Of a stretch of 64,000 nucleotides of DNA, positions 43,569 through 54,540 are shown one piece after another. Both the position numbers and the translations under genes were made by a program. The stretch spans positions 372,001 to 436,000 of the forward strand of contig NZ_QDFV01000001.1 in the NCBI RefSeq assembly GCF_003075395.1, written 5' to 3'. The DNA is from Microbacterium sp. TPD7012. Its GTDB lineage: Bacteria > Actinomycetota > Actinomycetes > Actinomycetales > Microbacteriaceae. The notes beneath the pieces are model-generated. The model did not search any database and was not told where the DNA came from. It worked only from the letters and a program-made list of their open reading frames with translations. Positions within the stretch are counted from its first letter, which is position 1, and each line of letters starts with the position of its first letter.

Positions 43569-44635
43569 CGGCGGCCCTCACCGCTGCCGTTCTCGGCGCG
43601 GGTGCGCAGGGAGCAGTTCACGCCTTCGGCCTCTCCCGCATCCCCGGGATGCGCATCGTCGCGATCAGCGACGTCGATCCGGATGCCGCCGCGTCTCTCG
43701 CGGCCCGCCACGACGCCCGGGCGTACACCGATCTCGAAGCCCTGCTGGCCGACCACCGCGTGGACCTGCTGAGCATCTGCGCGCCGGCTGCCGTGCACCG
43801 CGCCGTCGTCGACGCCGCGATCGCGCACGGGGTGCGCGCGATCCACTGCGAGAAGCCGATGGCCCTCACGTACGGCGACGCACGCCATCTGGTCGCGGCG
43901 ACCGCGGACGCGGGCGTCGCCCTGACCGTCAATCACCAGCGACGCTTCGACCGCATGCACCGCGAGGTGCGGGAACTCGTGCAGGACGGCGTGATCGGAG
44001 CGCTCACCGGCGCGCAGGGCTACTGCGCGAACCTCTTCGACTGGGGATCCCACACGCTCGACCTGATCCGGCTGCACCTCGGGGACCCGCGGGCGGTCTC
44101 GGTGCTCGCGCAGATCGACGTCGCCGCCCGCAAGCGCGTCTACGGGGCGCTGACCGAGACGGCCGGCATCGTCAAGGTGCGCTTCGACAGCGGCACCGAT
44201 GCGATCATCGCGACCGGACGCGATGAGCGCCTGCACGCGCTCGGCGACAACGGGATCGTGCTGCAGGGCACGCGGGGACGCGTCGACATCTTCGGCGGGC
44301 GCGCGCTCGTGCACGCCGACGGCCGCGAGCCCCGCGAGATCGCGGAATCCGTCGACCCCGCCTTCGCGATCGAGCTCGGCGGCGTCGACGCCACGATCAT
44401 CGAGCAGACCGCCCTCGCTCTCGCCGACCTCGCCCGCTGTCTGACGACGGGCGAAGAGCCCGTGCTGCACGCCCACCACGGACTCGCTGCTGCGGAGATC
44501 ATCTTCGCCGCCTACGAGTCGAGCGTGCGCCGCGGCACCGTGCGGCTGCCGCTGGACGTGTTCGACAACCCGCTCCAGCGCGGGCTCGATCAGGGGCTCT
44601 GGACGCCCGCCGGCGAGATCGTTTCGACCTACTGA
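43565..44635 (+). CDS. Gfo/Idh/MocA-family oxidoreductase
   Basis: A 356-residue NAD(P)-dependent sugar oxidoreductase. The Rossmann motif is 'VLGAGAQGAVHAFGL' (~9-23), and the family 'EKP' motif is 'IHCEKPMALTYGDARHL' (~97-113). It opens the plus-strand carbohydrate operon, followed by an oligopeptide-type importer, ThuA and isomerase-like genes. Members oxidise or reduce sugars and inositols, including at C3 of glycosides. The ATG may be translationally coupled to a short upstream frame at 43533. Confidence 0.9.
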   Translation: MTAALTAAVLGAGAQGAVHAFGLSRIPGMRIVAISDVDPDAAASLAARHDARAYTDLEALLADHRVDLLSICAPAAVHRAVVDAAIAHGVRAIHCEKPMALTYGDARHLVAATADAGVALTVNHQRRFDRMHREVRELVQDGVIGALTGAQGYCANLFDWGSHTLDLIRLHLGDPRAVSVLAQIDVAARKRVYGALTETAGIVKVRFDSGTDAIIATGRDERLHALGDNGIVLQGTRGRVDIFGGRALVHADGREPREIAESVDPAFAIELGGVDATIIEQTALALADLARCLTTGEEPVLHAHHGLAAAEIIFAAYESSVRRGTVRLPLDVFDNPLQRGLDQGLWTPAGEIVSTY

Positions 44636-44671
44636 CGTGAGAGAGATGGAAGCGATGAGAGAGGCCGTGGC

Positions 44672-45655
44672 ATGAGAGTGCTCCTGCGGCGAGGACTGTT
44701 CTATCTGATCACCGCCTTCGCGGCGATCACGATCAACTTCTTCCTCCCCCGAATGATGCCGGGTGACCCGATCGAGCGGATGCTCACGCGGTTCCAGGGA
44801 AAGCTGAGCCCCGAGGCGGTGTACGCGCTCCGGCAGCTGTTCGGCCAGGGGGACGCCAACCTGTGGAACCAGTACTGGGAGTACTGGGGCAACATCTTCA
44901 CCGGCAACCTCGGGGTGTCGATCAGCGCGTACCCCGCGCCCGTGTCGACGATGATCCTGCAGGGGCTGCCCTGGACGCTGTCGCTCATCGGCATCTGCAC
45001 CGTGCTGAGCTTCGTGATCGGCGTCGGGCTCGGCATGCTCGTCGGCTGGCGCCGCGGCTCGTGGATGGACGGTCTCGTGCCGGCCACCACCTTCATCTCG
45101 TCGATCCCCTACTTCTGGTTCGGGCTGATCATGGTCTACGTCTTCGCCGTGCTGCTGCGATGGTTCCCGCTGTCGGGCGGATATGAGCCGGGGCTGATGC
45201 CGGGGTTCAACCTGGAGTTCATCGGGAGCGTCATCTCCTACGGGATGCTGCCGGCGATCACGATCATCGTGTCGTCGATCGGCGGCTGGCTCCTCGGGAT
45301 GCGCAACATGATGGTCACCACCCTCAGCGAGGACTACGTGCTCCTCGCGCAGGCCAAGGGGCTCAAGACCCGGCGGGTGATGAGCACCTACGCCGGACGC
45401 AACGCGGTGCTGCCCTCGCTCGCGAGCTTCGCGATGTCGCTCGGCTTCCTCGTCGGCGGATCGATCGTCACCGAGGTCGTCTTCAACTACCCGGGACTCG
45501 GCTACACGCTGTTCCAGGCGGTCCAGCAGCAGGACTACCCGCTGATGCAGGGCATCTTCCTCGTGATCACCATCACCGTGCTGGTGGCGAACCTCGTCGC
45601 GGACTTCGCCTACGTGATGCTCGATCCCCGCACCCGTCAGGAGGCCCGCCGATGA
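44672..45655 (+). CDS. Oligopeptide-type ABC transporter permease (DppB-like)
   Basis: A 327-residue permease with six predicted membrane helices. 'FFLPRMMPGDPIERMLTRF' (~24-42) and the EAA loop 'YVLLAQAKGLKTRRVMSTYA' mark the DppB/OppB family. Oligopeptide-type importers in carbohydrate operons often carry oligosaccharides such as cello-oligosaccharides or xyloglucan fragments; the neighbouring sugar genes favour that here. Confidence 0.93.
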   Translation: MRVLLRRGLFYLITAFAAITINFFLPRMMPGDPIERMLTRFQGKLSPEAVYALRQLFGQGDANLWNQYWEYWGNIFTGNLGVSISAYPAPVSTMILQGLPWTLSLIGICTVLSFVIGVGLGMLVGWRRGSWMDGLVPATTFISSIPYFWFGLIMVYVFAVLLRWFPLSGGYEPGLMPGFNLEFIGSVISYGMLPAITIIVSSIGGWLLGMRNMMVTTLSEDYVLLAQAKGLKTRRVMSTYAGRNAVLPSLASFAMSLGFLVGGSIVTEVVFNYPGLGYTLFQAVQQQDYPLMQGIFLVITITVLVANLVADFAYVMLDPRTRQEARR

Positions 45656-47531
45656 CGACCCCGCTCACCGCCACCCTCGCCGCGCCTCAGCCCGCTCCCA
45701 AGAAGGGGCGCAACCTCGACTGGCTGCACGGACTCCGCTCCGCCAAGATCATCGTCGGCGGCACCGTCTTCCTGCTTTTCGTGCTCGTCGCGATCTTCGG
45801 GCCGATGGTCGTCACGACCGACCCGAGCGCCGTCAGCACCGAGGTGCTGCTGCCGCCGTCGCCCGAGCACTGGCTCGGCACGACGCACACCGGTCAGGAT
45901 CTGTTCGCGCAGATGGTCTACGGCACCCGCATCTCGATGTTCGTCGGTGTGGTCTCCGCCTTCTTCGCCACGGCGCTGTCGCTCATCGTCGGCCTCACAG
46001 CGGGGTACGTGGGCGGGCTCGGCGACGAGCTGCTCTCGGTGCTCTCGAACATCTTCCTCGTGATCCCGGGCCTGCCGCTGGTGGTCATCCTCGCCGGATA
46101 TCTGCCGAGCACGGGCTCGATCGGCATCATCATCGTGATCTCGATCACCGGCTGGGCCTGGGGTGCCCGCGTGCTGCGGGCGCAGACGCTGTCGCTCCGC
46201 AACCGTGACTTCGTCGAGGCCGCGCGCGTCGCCGGCGACCGCACCTTCCGCATCATCTGGAGCGAGATCCTTCCGAACATGCTCGCGATCGTGGCGTCGT
46301 CGTTCCTCGCGACCGTGACCGGCGGCATCCTGACCCAGGCGGGTCTCGCCTTCCTCGGCATGACGGACGTGACCGAATGGTCGTGGGGCGGCATCCTCTA
46401 CTGGGCGCAGAACAGCTCGGCGCTCCTGTTCGGCGCGTGGTGGTGGTTCGTGCCCCCGGGGCTCGCGATCGCCGTCGTCGGAACCGCTCTCGCCCTGGTG
46501 AACTTCGGCATCGATGAGTTCGTCAACCCGCGTCTGCGGGCGGCGGGCCTCGGCACGAAGGCCGGAACCAAGACGCAGTTCAAGCGTCCCCGTCAGCCGC
46601 TGCTGAACCTCCGCAAGCCGCGTCGCGACCTCGACGAGGACACCGCCTTCGTCGCGGGCGAGGCCGTGCTGCAGATCTCCCATCTGTCGGTCGAGTACCA
46701 GACGCGCGACGGGGCCTTCCGTGCCGTCGACGACGTCAGCCTGACCCTGCACCGCGGCGAGATCGTCGGTCTCGCGGGCGAGTCGGGATCGGGCAAGACG
46801 ACCCTCGCCTACGCCGTGACACGTCTGCTGCGCCCGCCGGCCGTCATCGCGGGCGGCGAGATCATGTACACCGGCCGCGACGGCGAGCAGATCGACGTGC
46901 TCGGTCTCGACGACCGGGAGCTGAAGGCGTTCCGGTGGTCCGAGATCGCGATGGTGCTGCAGTCCGCGATGAACGCGCTCAACCCGGTCATCTCGGTCGG
47001 CGACCAGATGGAGGACATCTTCATCGACCACGATCTGGGCCTGAGCCGGGAGGAGCGCCGCCGGCGCGCGGGCGATCTGCTGCGCACGGTCGGCATCGAC
47101 CCGATCCGGCTCGCCAGCTATCCGCATCAGCTCAGCGGCGGCATGCGGCAGCGCGTGATGATCGCGATGGCACTCTCACTCAAGCCGCGCGTCATCATCA
47201 TGGACGAGCCCACGACGGCGCTCGACGTGATCGTGCAGCGCAGCATCATCGACGAGATCGCGCGCCTGCGCCACGACTTCGGCTTCGCGGTGCTGTTCAT
47301 CACGCACGACCTGGGCCTGCTGCTCGAGATCAGCGACCGCGTCGGCGTGATGCGCAAGGGGCGCCTGGTCGAGGAGAACACTCCCGAGGAGCTGCTCGCG
47401 AACGCCGAGCACGACTACACCCGACACCTGCTGCGGTCGTTCCCCAGCCTCCGCGGCGACGCGCCGCTGTCGGGAGGCGGTCGTTACATCGCGGAGGACG
47501 GCGAGACCGCCTCCGAGGAAGTGGGAGCACG

Positions 47532-47535
<4 letters not shown>
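45652..47535 (+). CDS. Permease-ATPase fusion of an oligopeptide-type ABC importer (DppC-DppD fused), second case
   Basis: A 627-residue fusion in one open frame. Residues ~1-290 form a DppC-like permease ('HWLGTTHTGQDLFAQMVYG' ~73-91, EAA loop 'FVEAARVAGDRTFRIIWSEI' ~187-206). Residues ~291-335 form a basic linker. Residues ~336-627 form a full DppD-like ATPase with Walker A GESGSGKTT (~376-384), signature LSGGMRQR and Walker B '[11 protein letters not shown]'. The linker and sequence differ clearly from the fusion at 21755, so this is not a recent copy. The frame overlaps both flanking genes. Confidence 0.93.
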
Positions 47536-48491
<956 letters not shown>

Positions 48492-48558
48492 CGAGCACCT
48501 CCGCAGTTCCTTCATGTCCCCCGCAGTGTCCTCGCAGTCTCAATGAAAGGAAGTCGGC

Positions 48559-50205
48559 ATGCCCATGCGCACGTCGAAACGAGCGGCCATCGCCACCCTG
48601 GCGGTCGCCGCCCTCATCACCGGCCTCGCCGCCTGCGCCCCCAGCGGCGCATCGAACTCCGGGGGAGGCGACACGATCCTCACGGTCGGCCGCTCGTCCG
48701 CCTCCGTGCAGCAGGTCTTCAACCCCTACCTGCCCACCACCGCGTACCAGCTCGGTTCCGAGGGCATGATCTACGAGCCCCTCGTGCAGGTCAACACCAC
48801 CAAGGCCGGTGACTTCAAGCCGTGGCTGGCGACCGAGTGGGAGTGGAACACCGAGGGCACCGAGCTCTCGCTCCAGCTCCGCGACGGCGTGAAATGGACA
48901 GACGGCGAGGACTTCACGAGTGAGGATGTGGTCTACAGCTACCAGCTCATCAAGGACCACCCGGAGCTGAACCTCACCGGCATCCAGTTCGACACGATCA
49001 CCGCGCCCGATGAGCACTCCGTCGTGCTGACGTTCGCCACCCCGTCGGCGAACTTCTTCGACAAGATCATCTACCTGAGCATCGTGCCCGAGCACGTGTA
49101 CGGCGAGGTCGACGACGTCGCCGGGTACGCCGACGACAAGCCGGTCGGCACGGGTCCGTTCATGCTCGACACGTTCACGCCCGAGAGCTACACGCTCACG
49201 AAGAACCCCGACTACTGGCAGAAGGGCAAGCCCGCGATCGACGGCCTGCGCTTCGTCCCGTACAAGGACAACACGGCGGTCTCGCAGGCCATGGTGCAGG
49301 GCGACGTCGACTGGTGCAGCTGCTACATGGCGAACGTCGAGGAGACGTTCCTCTCCCGCAGCGACGACTTCCACATCCTGTGGTCGGTCGTCGGCGCCGA
49401 CGGTCTCATCACGAACAACCAGAGCTTCCCGTTCAACGAGCGCGAGATCCGCGAGGCCGCCAGCCTTGCGATCGACCGCCAGCAGGTGGCCGACGTCGCC
49501 AACCGACCGGCGGCGACCTGGAAGGGCGGCCTCCCGCTGCCCGTGTTCGAGGATGCCATCGCGCCCGGCCTCGAGGACGAGGTGTACGAGTACGACGTCG
49601 ACGGTGCGAAGAAGATCCTCGAGGGGCTCGGCTTCACGATGGGCTCCGACGGGTACTACGAGCGCGACGGCCAGCAGCTGGCCTTCGAGATCACGATCCC
49701 GCAGGCGTTCACCGAGCAGGTCGCGGCCGCCCAGATCATCCAGTCGAACCTCAAGGAGGCCGGCTTCAAGGTCGACGTCAACGGCGTCGCCGTCGAGGCG
49801 ATCAACGGCATCACCAGCAAGGGCGAGTTCCAGGCCACGATCGGCTACCCGATCGCGACGCAGATCCTCGCGGTGAACCTGTACGACTCGTGGATGAACC
49901 CCGCCTACTCGCTGCCGATCGGCGAGGCCATCCCGACGTACCAGAACATCCAGCGCACCGAGGACCCGGAGATCGCGCAGTACTTCGCCGACTACTTCGC
50001 CGCGACCACCGACGACGAGCGCACCGCCGCCGTCACGGGTCTGGAGGAGCAGTTCATCGAGGAGATGCCATGGCTCGTCCTCTCGTACTACCAGGCCTAC
50101 GCCGGGTGGAGCGAGAAGAAAGCCACCGGCTGGCCCGAGGAGAACGACCCGTACTGGGGCGCTTTCGTCAACCCGGTCGTCGCGCTGGAGCTCCAGCCCA
50201 AGTGA
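48559..50205 (+). CDS. Lipoprotein substrate-binding protein of an oligopeptide-type ABC importer (family 5)
   Basis: A 548-residue lipoprotein with lipobox LAAC (Cys ~26) after a basic start and hydrophobic helix. 'LATEWEWNTEGTELSLQLRDGVKWTDGEDFT' (in two parts) and 'REAASLAIDRQQVADV' are family 5 landmarks. GAAAGGAAG precedes the ATG at 48559. It follows the transport genes in the same operon and precedes ThuA. The resemblance is to the oligosaccharide-binding members as much as to peptide binders; ligand not certain. Confidence 0.92.
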   Translation: MPMRTSKRAAIATLAVAALITGLAACAPSGASNSGGGDTILTVGRSSASVQQVFNPYLPTTAYQLGSEGMIYEPLVQVNTTKAGDFKPWLATEWEWNTEGTELSLQLRDGVKWTDGEDFTSEDVVYSYQLIKDHPELNLTGIQFDTITAPDEHSVVLTFATPSANFFDKIIYLSIVPEHVYGEVDDVAGYADDKPVGTGPFMLDTFTPESYTLTKNPDYWQKGKPAIDGLRFVPYKDNTAVSQAMVQGDVDWCSCYMANVEETFLSRSDDFHILWSVVGADGLITNNQSFPFNEREIREAASLAIDRQQVADVANRPAATWKGGLPLPVFEDAIAPGLEDEVYEYDVDGAKKILEGLGFTMGSDGYYERDGQQLAFEITIPQAFTEQVAAAQIIQSNLKEAGFKVDVNGVAVEAINGITSKGEFQATIGYPIATQILAVNLYDSWMNPAYSLPIGEAIPTYQNIQRTEDPEIAQYFADYFAATTDDERTAAVTGLEEQFIEEMPWLVLSYYQAYAGWSEKKATGWPEENDPYWGAFVNPVVALELQPK

Positions 50206-50216
50206 CCGAGTAGACC

Positions 50217-50257
50217 TTCGACGGGCTCAGGACCGCACGGTTCCTGAGCCCGTCGAA
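50217..50257 (+). repeat. Palindromic TTCGACGGGCTCAGGA repeat, hairpin after the binding-protein gene
   Basis: TTCGACGGGCTCAGGA (50217-50232) pairs perfectly over 16 bp with its complement at 50242-50257, with a 9-nt loop, 12 bp after the binding-protein stop. The core resembles the CTTCGACAGGCTCAGG-type intergenic palindrome that is widespread in Microbacteriaceae genomes (from memory, not searched). It can act as a terminator or mRNA-stabilising element between the importer and ThuA. No second copy was noticed in the window. Confidence 0.7.
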
Positions 50258-50286
50258 CGGCCCACTCACCAACCCGAGGAGAACCC

Positions 50287-50934
50287 ATGTCCACCCGCGC
50301 CCTCGTCGTCGTCGGCGGCGACGACACCCACCACGACCTCCTGGGCGCTGCCGACGTCCTCACCCGCATCGGTGCCGGAGCCGGGTTCGCCACGGCACCG
50401 GCTGTCGGCATGCAGCGTTTCGCGAACGCTCGGCCCGAGACGGCGGATGCCGACGTCTACGTGCTCTACGACTCCGGCGCCTCGTTCCCCGGCGCGCAGC
50501 AGGCCGCGCTCGCCGCGGCGGTCGCGGCGGGCAAGGGACTCGTCGCTCTGCACATGTCGAACGTGATGAGCGACCCGCAGGGTGCCGATCGGGCGTTCTT
50601 CGAGCTGCTCGGCAACCACTACCTGTCGCACGGCCCCGGACACCACGAGGGCCGGCATCGGATCGAGATCGTGGCGCAGCATCCGATCACGGACGGCGTC
50701 GAGGACTTCGAGCTCTTCGACGAGTACTACGAGTTCGCGTTCGCCGATGAGGATCATCTCGTGCTCGCCGAGCGCACCAGGGAGGACGGGGTGCGGATCC
50801 CCGTCCTGTACGTGCGGGAGGTCGGCGAAGGGCGCGTGGTCTATCTCGCCCTCGGGCACGACATGCGCGCGTGGGGTGAGCCGCCGTTCCGCCGGCTCGT
50901 CACTCAGGCGATCCGCTGGGCGGGACGCGCATGA
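50287..50934 (+). CDS. ThuA-domain protein
   Basis: A 215-residue class I glutamine-amidotransferase-like fold protein of the ThuA (trehalose utilisation) group: 'LVVVGGDDTHHDLLGAADVL' at the start, 'KGLVALHMSNVM', 'NHYLSHGPGHHEGRHRI' and the late 'VVYLALGHDMRAW' motif with conserved histidine. ThuA proteins occur in disaccharide 3-keto pathways, but their exact reaction is not settled. It overlaps the next gene by four bases. Confidence 0.88.
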   Translation: MSTRALVVVGGDDTHHDLLGAADVLTRIGAGAGFATAPAVGMQRFANARPETADADVYVLYDSGASFPGAQQAALAAAVAAGKGLVALHMSNVMSDPQGADRAFFELLGNHYLSHGPGHHEGRHRIEIVAQHPITDGVEDFELFDEYYEFAFADEDHLVLAERTREDGVRIPVLYVREVGEGRVVYLALGHDMRAWGEPPFRRLVTQAIRWAGRA

Positions 50935-51701
50935 GCGCCGCACTGCCCGGCGCCGCCGTCATGCTGTACACCGTCGACGCACTGCTCGACGACGACTTCG
51001 AGGGCGTGCTCGAGCGCATCGCCGCCCTCGGCTATCAGGGCGTCGAGACCTACGGCCTGCATGGTCGCTCGGCCGCAGACGTGAAGCGGATGCTGGATCG
51101 CACGGGTCTCGCCGTCGTGAGCTCGCACGCGCCGTTCCCCTTCGGGCCGGAAGCCCCGCGCATCCTCGACGAGTACGCCGAGCTGGGTGCCCCCAACCTC
51201 GCCTGGAGCATGGAGGCCGAGGAGTTCGACAGCCTCGACCTCATCGAGCGGGGCCTCGAACGCGTCAACGGCGGCGTCGAGTCGGCGAGGGCCTACGGCA
51301 TGACCGTCGCGTATCACAATCATCACGCCGAGTTCCGGAACGTGATCGACGGCCGGAGCGCCTACGACCTGCTGCTCGAACACCTGCATCCCGACGCCCG
51401 GGTCGAGTTCGACATGTACTGGGCGGCGGTCGGCGGGGCGTCGCCGGCGGAGGTCGTGCGGTCGATCGGCCCCCGATTGAGATACGTGCACGTCAAGGAC
51501 GGCCCGGCCCTGACCTACGGCGGCGACACGCTCGTGCCGATCGGGCAGGGAACGGTCGACGTGCTGGGCGCGCTGCGCGAGCCGTCGACGCTCGAGTGGC
51601 ACATCGTCGAGCTGGAGAAGCTCGACCTCGACCCGTTCGACGCCCTGGCCGAGTCGTATCGCTACCTCACCGGGCACGGCGTGACGGCGGGTGCCCGATG
51701 A
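50931..51701 (+). CDS. Sugar phosphate isomerase/epimerase family protein (xylose isomerase-like TIM barrel)
   Basis: A 256-residue TIM barrel of the AP endonuclease 2/xylose-isomerase-like superfamily. Metal-binding positions are visible in 'VAYHNHHAEFRN' (~125-136), 'VEFDMYWAAVGGASP' and 'RYVHVKDGPALTYGG'. Members include sugar isomerases, epimerases and the 3-keto-glycoside-cleaving TIM barrels. A second related protein is encoded at 52683 in the same operon. Confidence 0.9.
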   Translation: MSAALPGAAVMLYTVDALLDDDFEGVLERIAALGYQGVETYGLHGRSAADVKRMLDRTGLAVVSSHAPFPFGPEAPRILDEYAELGAPNLAWSMEAEEFDSLDLIERGLERVNGGVESARAYGMTVAYHNHHAEFRNVIDGRSAYDLLLEHLHPDARVEFDMYWAAVGGASPAEVVRSIGPRLRYVHVKDGPALTYGGDTLVPIGQGTVDVLGALREPSTLEWHIVELEKLDLDPFDALAESYRYLTGHGVTAGAR

Positions 51702-52681
51702 GCGCCCTGCGTGTGCTGTTCCTTGGCGGCGCCGGCATGATCGGCTCCGCGGTCGCGCGCGAGGCGGTGCAGCAGGGGATCGATCTCGCGGTCGTGACCC
51801 GCGGCGAGCACCGGCGCGCGCTGCCCCCGGAGGTGCGCGGCATCCGCGCCGACGTTCGTGATGCGGCGGCACTCGACGATGCGCTCGGCGACGCCGAGTA
51901 CGACGTCGTCGTGAACTGGGTCGGCTTCGCGCCGGCGGACGTGCTGCCCGACGTCGACCGTTTCGCCGGCCGCACCGGCCAGTACGTGTTCGTCAGCACC
52001 TGCTCCGTCTTCGGACGCCCGGTGCCCCAGCTGCCGATCACGGAATCCAGCCCGCGCCGGCATCCGGTCTTCGGATACGCCCGCGACAAGCTGGCCTCAG
52101 AGCTCGCCCTCGAAGACGCCCACCGCGAGCGCGGTCTGCCGTTGACGATCGTGCGGCCCATGCACACCTACGACGAGACGACCATGATCTTCCCGGTCAG
52201 CTGGACGGCGATCGAGCGGATGCGGCGGGGCGAGGCGTCGGTCGTGCACGGCGACGGCACCTCGCTCTGGACGCTCACGCACTCGAGCGACGTCGCGCGC
52301 GCACTCGTACCGCTGCTCGGCAACGATCATGCGATCGGGGAGAGCGTGAACCTGGTGAGCGGCGACGTCCTCACCTGGGACCAGATCCACACAGCGCTCG
52401 CCCGGGCCGCCGGTGTCCGCGATCCGCGGCTCGCGCACTTCTCCAGCGAATCGATCGGCCGGGAGATCCCCGGCTGGGCAGAGGTGCTCCAGGAGGACTT
52501 CCGGCACTCGATCCTCTTCGACACCACCAAGTTGCGGCGCCTCGTGCCCGGGTACCACCCGCAGGTCTCGTTCTCGGAAGGCGCTCGCCGCATCGTCGCC
52601 TGGCATGAGGCGGATGCCGCGCGGCGGGCCTTCGACGACGACCTCTCAGCCGCGTTCGACCGCCTGATCCGGAACGGATGA
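51698..52681 (+). CDS. NAD-dependent epimerase/dehydratase (extended SDR)
   Basis: A 327-residue SDR with the nucleotide-binding motif 'LFLGGAGMIGSAVAREA' (~7-23) and active-site Tyr-Lys in 'FGYARDKLASE' (~126-136, YxxxK), with Ser in 'VFVSTCSVFG'. It probably converts a nucleotide-free or UDP-linked sugar; the neighbouring isomerases and Gfo/Idh enzymes support a role in sugar catabolism. Overlaps its upstream neighbour by four bases. Confidence 0.9.
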   Translation: MSALRVLFLGGAGMIGSAVAREAVQQGIDLAVVTRGEHRRALPPEVRGIRADVRDAAALDDALGDAEYDVVVNWVGFAPADVLPDVDRFAGRTGQYVFVSTCSVFGRPVPQLPITESSPRRHPVFGYARDKLASELALEDAHRERGLPLTIVRPMHTYDETTMIFPVSWTAIERMRRGEASVVHGDGTSLWTLTHSSDVARALVPLLGNDHAIGESVNLVSGDVLTWDQIHTALARAAGVRDPRLAHFSSESIGREIPGWAEVLQEDFRHSILFDTTKLRRLVPGYHPQVSFSEGARRIVAWHEADAARRAFDDDLSAAFDRLIRNG

Positions 52682-52682
52682 C

Positions 52683-53423
52683 ATGACAGACACGATGCTC
52701 TCGATCCAGCTGTACAGCGTCCGCACGGAGCTCGGGCAGAAGCGGCCCGCGACCCTGCGGCGGCTCGCGGAGCTCGGCTACAGGCGGGTCGAACCCTACG
52801 ACATCCTCAGCGACCCGGAGAACTTGGCGCGCGACCTCGCCGCCGCGGGTCTCGAGGCGCCGACCGCGCACGTGAAGCTGCTCGATGTACCGATCGACGA
52901 GGCGCTCGCCGCGGCGAAGACCGTGGGCGTCGAGACGCTGATCGTGCCCTGGGTCGATCCTGCGCTGTTCGCGGACCGGGCGGGCGTCGAATCGCTCGCC
53001 GCGCGGATCAACGCCGCTGCCGAGAGTGCCGCGGCCGAAGGGCGGCGCGTCGGGTACCACAACCACGACTTCGAGTTCTCTACGCTGATCGACGGACGGG
53101 CCGCGTGGGAGATCCTCGTGGAGCTGCTCGACGAGCGCGTCGTCCTCCAGGTCGACACCTACTGGGCGAGCGTCGGTGGAGCCGATGTGTTCGAGCTGCT
53201 TCCCCGCCTGGCCTCCCGCATCCGGTTCGTGCATGTGAACGACGAGGAGCCGGAGCCCGACGACCCGCCCACGCTCGGCGTCCCGGTCGTGGGACGGATG
53301 AGCGAGGTCACGGTCCTCGCCGCGCGCAGCGTCGAGCTCGTGGTGGTCGAGGTCGTCGTCGACGGCGACCCGCTCCCCGCGGTGGAGCGCAACACCCGCG
53401 TCTTCCAGGGGGCGCTCGCGTGA
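52683..53423 (+). CDS. Sugar phosphate isomerase/epimerase family protein, second
   Basis: A 246-residue TIM barrel with 'IQLYSVRTELGQKRPATLRRLAELGYRRVEPYD' (in parts) at the N-terminus and the metal-site motifs 'VGYHNHDFEFST' (~120-131), 'LQVDTYWASVGGADV' and 'RFVHVNDEEPEPDD'. It matches the 50931 protein at the same motif positions and so is a likely paralogue. The two may form consecutive steps or a heteromer. Confidence 0.9.
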   Translation: MTDTMLSIQLYSVRTELGQKRPATLRRLAELGYRRVEPYDILSDPENLARDLAAAGLEAPTAHVKLLDVPIDEALAAAKTVGVETLIVPWVDPALFADRAGVESLAARINAAAESAAAEGRRVGYHNHDFEFSTLIDGRAAWEILVELLDERVVLQVDTYWASVGGADVFELLPRLASRIRFVHVNDEEPEPDDPPTLGVPVVGRMSEVTVLAARSVELVVVEVVVDGDPLPAVERNTRVFQGALA

Positions 53424-54523
53424 CCGGCAGGCCGGTCCGCGTCGGCGTCATCGGGGCGGGCAACATCTCGGACGAATACCTCACCACCCTCACCGCCGCT
53501 CCCGGCGTCGAGGTGATCGGGGTCGCCGATCTCGACGAGGAGCGCGCTGCCGCGCAGGCGGCGAAGTACAGTGTGCCCTTCTCCGGCAGCACCGCCGGAC
53601 TCCTCGCCCTGCCGGAACTCGAGCTCGTCGTGAACCTGACCATCCCCGCGGTGCACGCGCAGGTCGCCCTCGCGGCGATCGCGGCGGGCAAGCACGTGTG
53701 GGGCGAGAAGCCGCTCACGCTCGATCGCGCCTCCGCCCGGACCGTGCTCGATGCCGCAGCGGCGGCGGGGGTGCGCGTCGGCAATGCGCCGGACACCGTG
53801 CTCGGACGCGGCATCCAGCACTCGCAGCAGCTGATCGCCGAGGGCCGGATCGGCACACCCCAGACCGTGCTCACTCTCATGCAGGGGCCGGGTCCCGACG
53901 CGTGGCATCCGCGCCCGGACTTCCTGTTCGCGCGGGGAGCAGGCCCCCTGTTCGACATCGGCCCGTACTACCTCACGACGCTCGCGCTGCTGTTCGGTCC
54001 GATCGATACCGTGCAGGCGATGGGCCACCGGGCTTTCGACGTGCGCACCGTGCCGTACGGCGAACGCGCGGGCAACCGCATCCCGGTCGAGGTCTGGACG
54101 CACGTGAGCGTGCTCACCCGATTCCGGTCGGGCGTGGTCGGCACCTCGATCTACAGCTTCGATTCGCCCGTGCGGCGGCAGCTGTTCGAGGTCACCGGCT
54201 CCGGCGGAACTCTGACCGTGCCGGTGAGCGGGTTCGACGGGCCGAGCGTTCTCGTGCCGGCGGGGCAGCCGCGGCCGGAGTCGGTCGAGCTCGTGCCCTC
54301 GGGTGCCGACCGGGCGCGCGGCATCGGCGTCGTCGAGATGGCGGAGGCGATCCGCGCCGGGCGGGATCCGCGCGCGAGCGGGGCCCTGGCGTTCCACGTG
54401 CTCGACGCGCTGCTGGCCATCGAGGAGTCCATCGACGCGGGCGGGCCGATCGCGGTGGCCAGCGACTTCGACCCCGTGGACGCCCTGCATCCGCAATGGG
54501 GCGCAGGCGCGCCGCCTCTCTGA
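53420..54523 (+). CDS. Gfo/Idh/MocA-family oxidoreductase
   Basis: A 367-residue NAD(P)-dependent sugar oxidoreductase with GTG start overlapping the previous stop. The Rossmann motif is 'VGVIGAGNISDEYLTTL' (~8-24), the 'EKP' motif is 'HVWGEKPLTLDRASA', and the substrate-side 'GPLFDIGPYYLTTLALLFG' is typical of the YcjS/glucoside-3-dehydrogenase-like group. It is the last enzyme gene before the GntR regulator. Two Gfo/Idh/MocA enzymes in one operon would allow oxidation and later reduction of the same sugar ring. Confidence 0.9.
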   Translation: MTGRPVRVGVIGAGNISDEYLTTLTAAPGVEVIGVADLDEERAAAQAAKYSVPFSGSTAGLLALPELELVVNLTIPAVHAQVALAAIAAGKHVWGEKPLTLDRASARTVLDAAAAAGVRVGNAPDTVLGRGIQHSQQLIAEGRIGTPQTVLTLMQGPGPDAWHPRPDFLFARGAGPLFDIGPYYLTTLALLFGPIDTVQAMGHRAFDVRTVPYGERAGNRIPVEVWTHVSVLTRFRSGVVGTSIYSFDSPVRRQLFEVTGSGGTLTVPVSGFDGPSVLVPAGQPRPESVELVPSGADRARGIGVVEMAEAIRAGRDPRASGALAFHVLDALLAIEESIDAGGPIAVASDFDPVDALHPQWGAGAPPL

Positions 54524-54540
54524 CGGTAACGCTGAGGACT

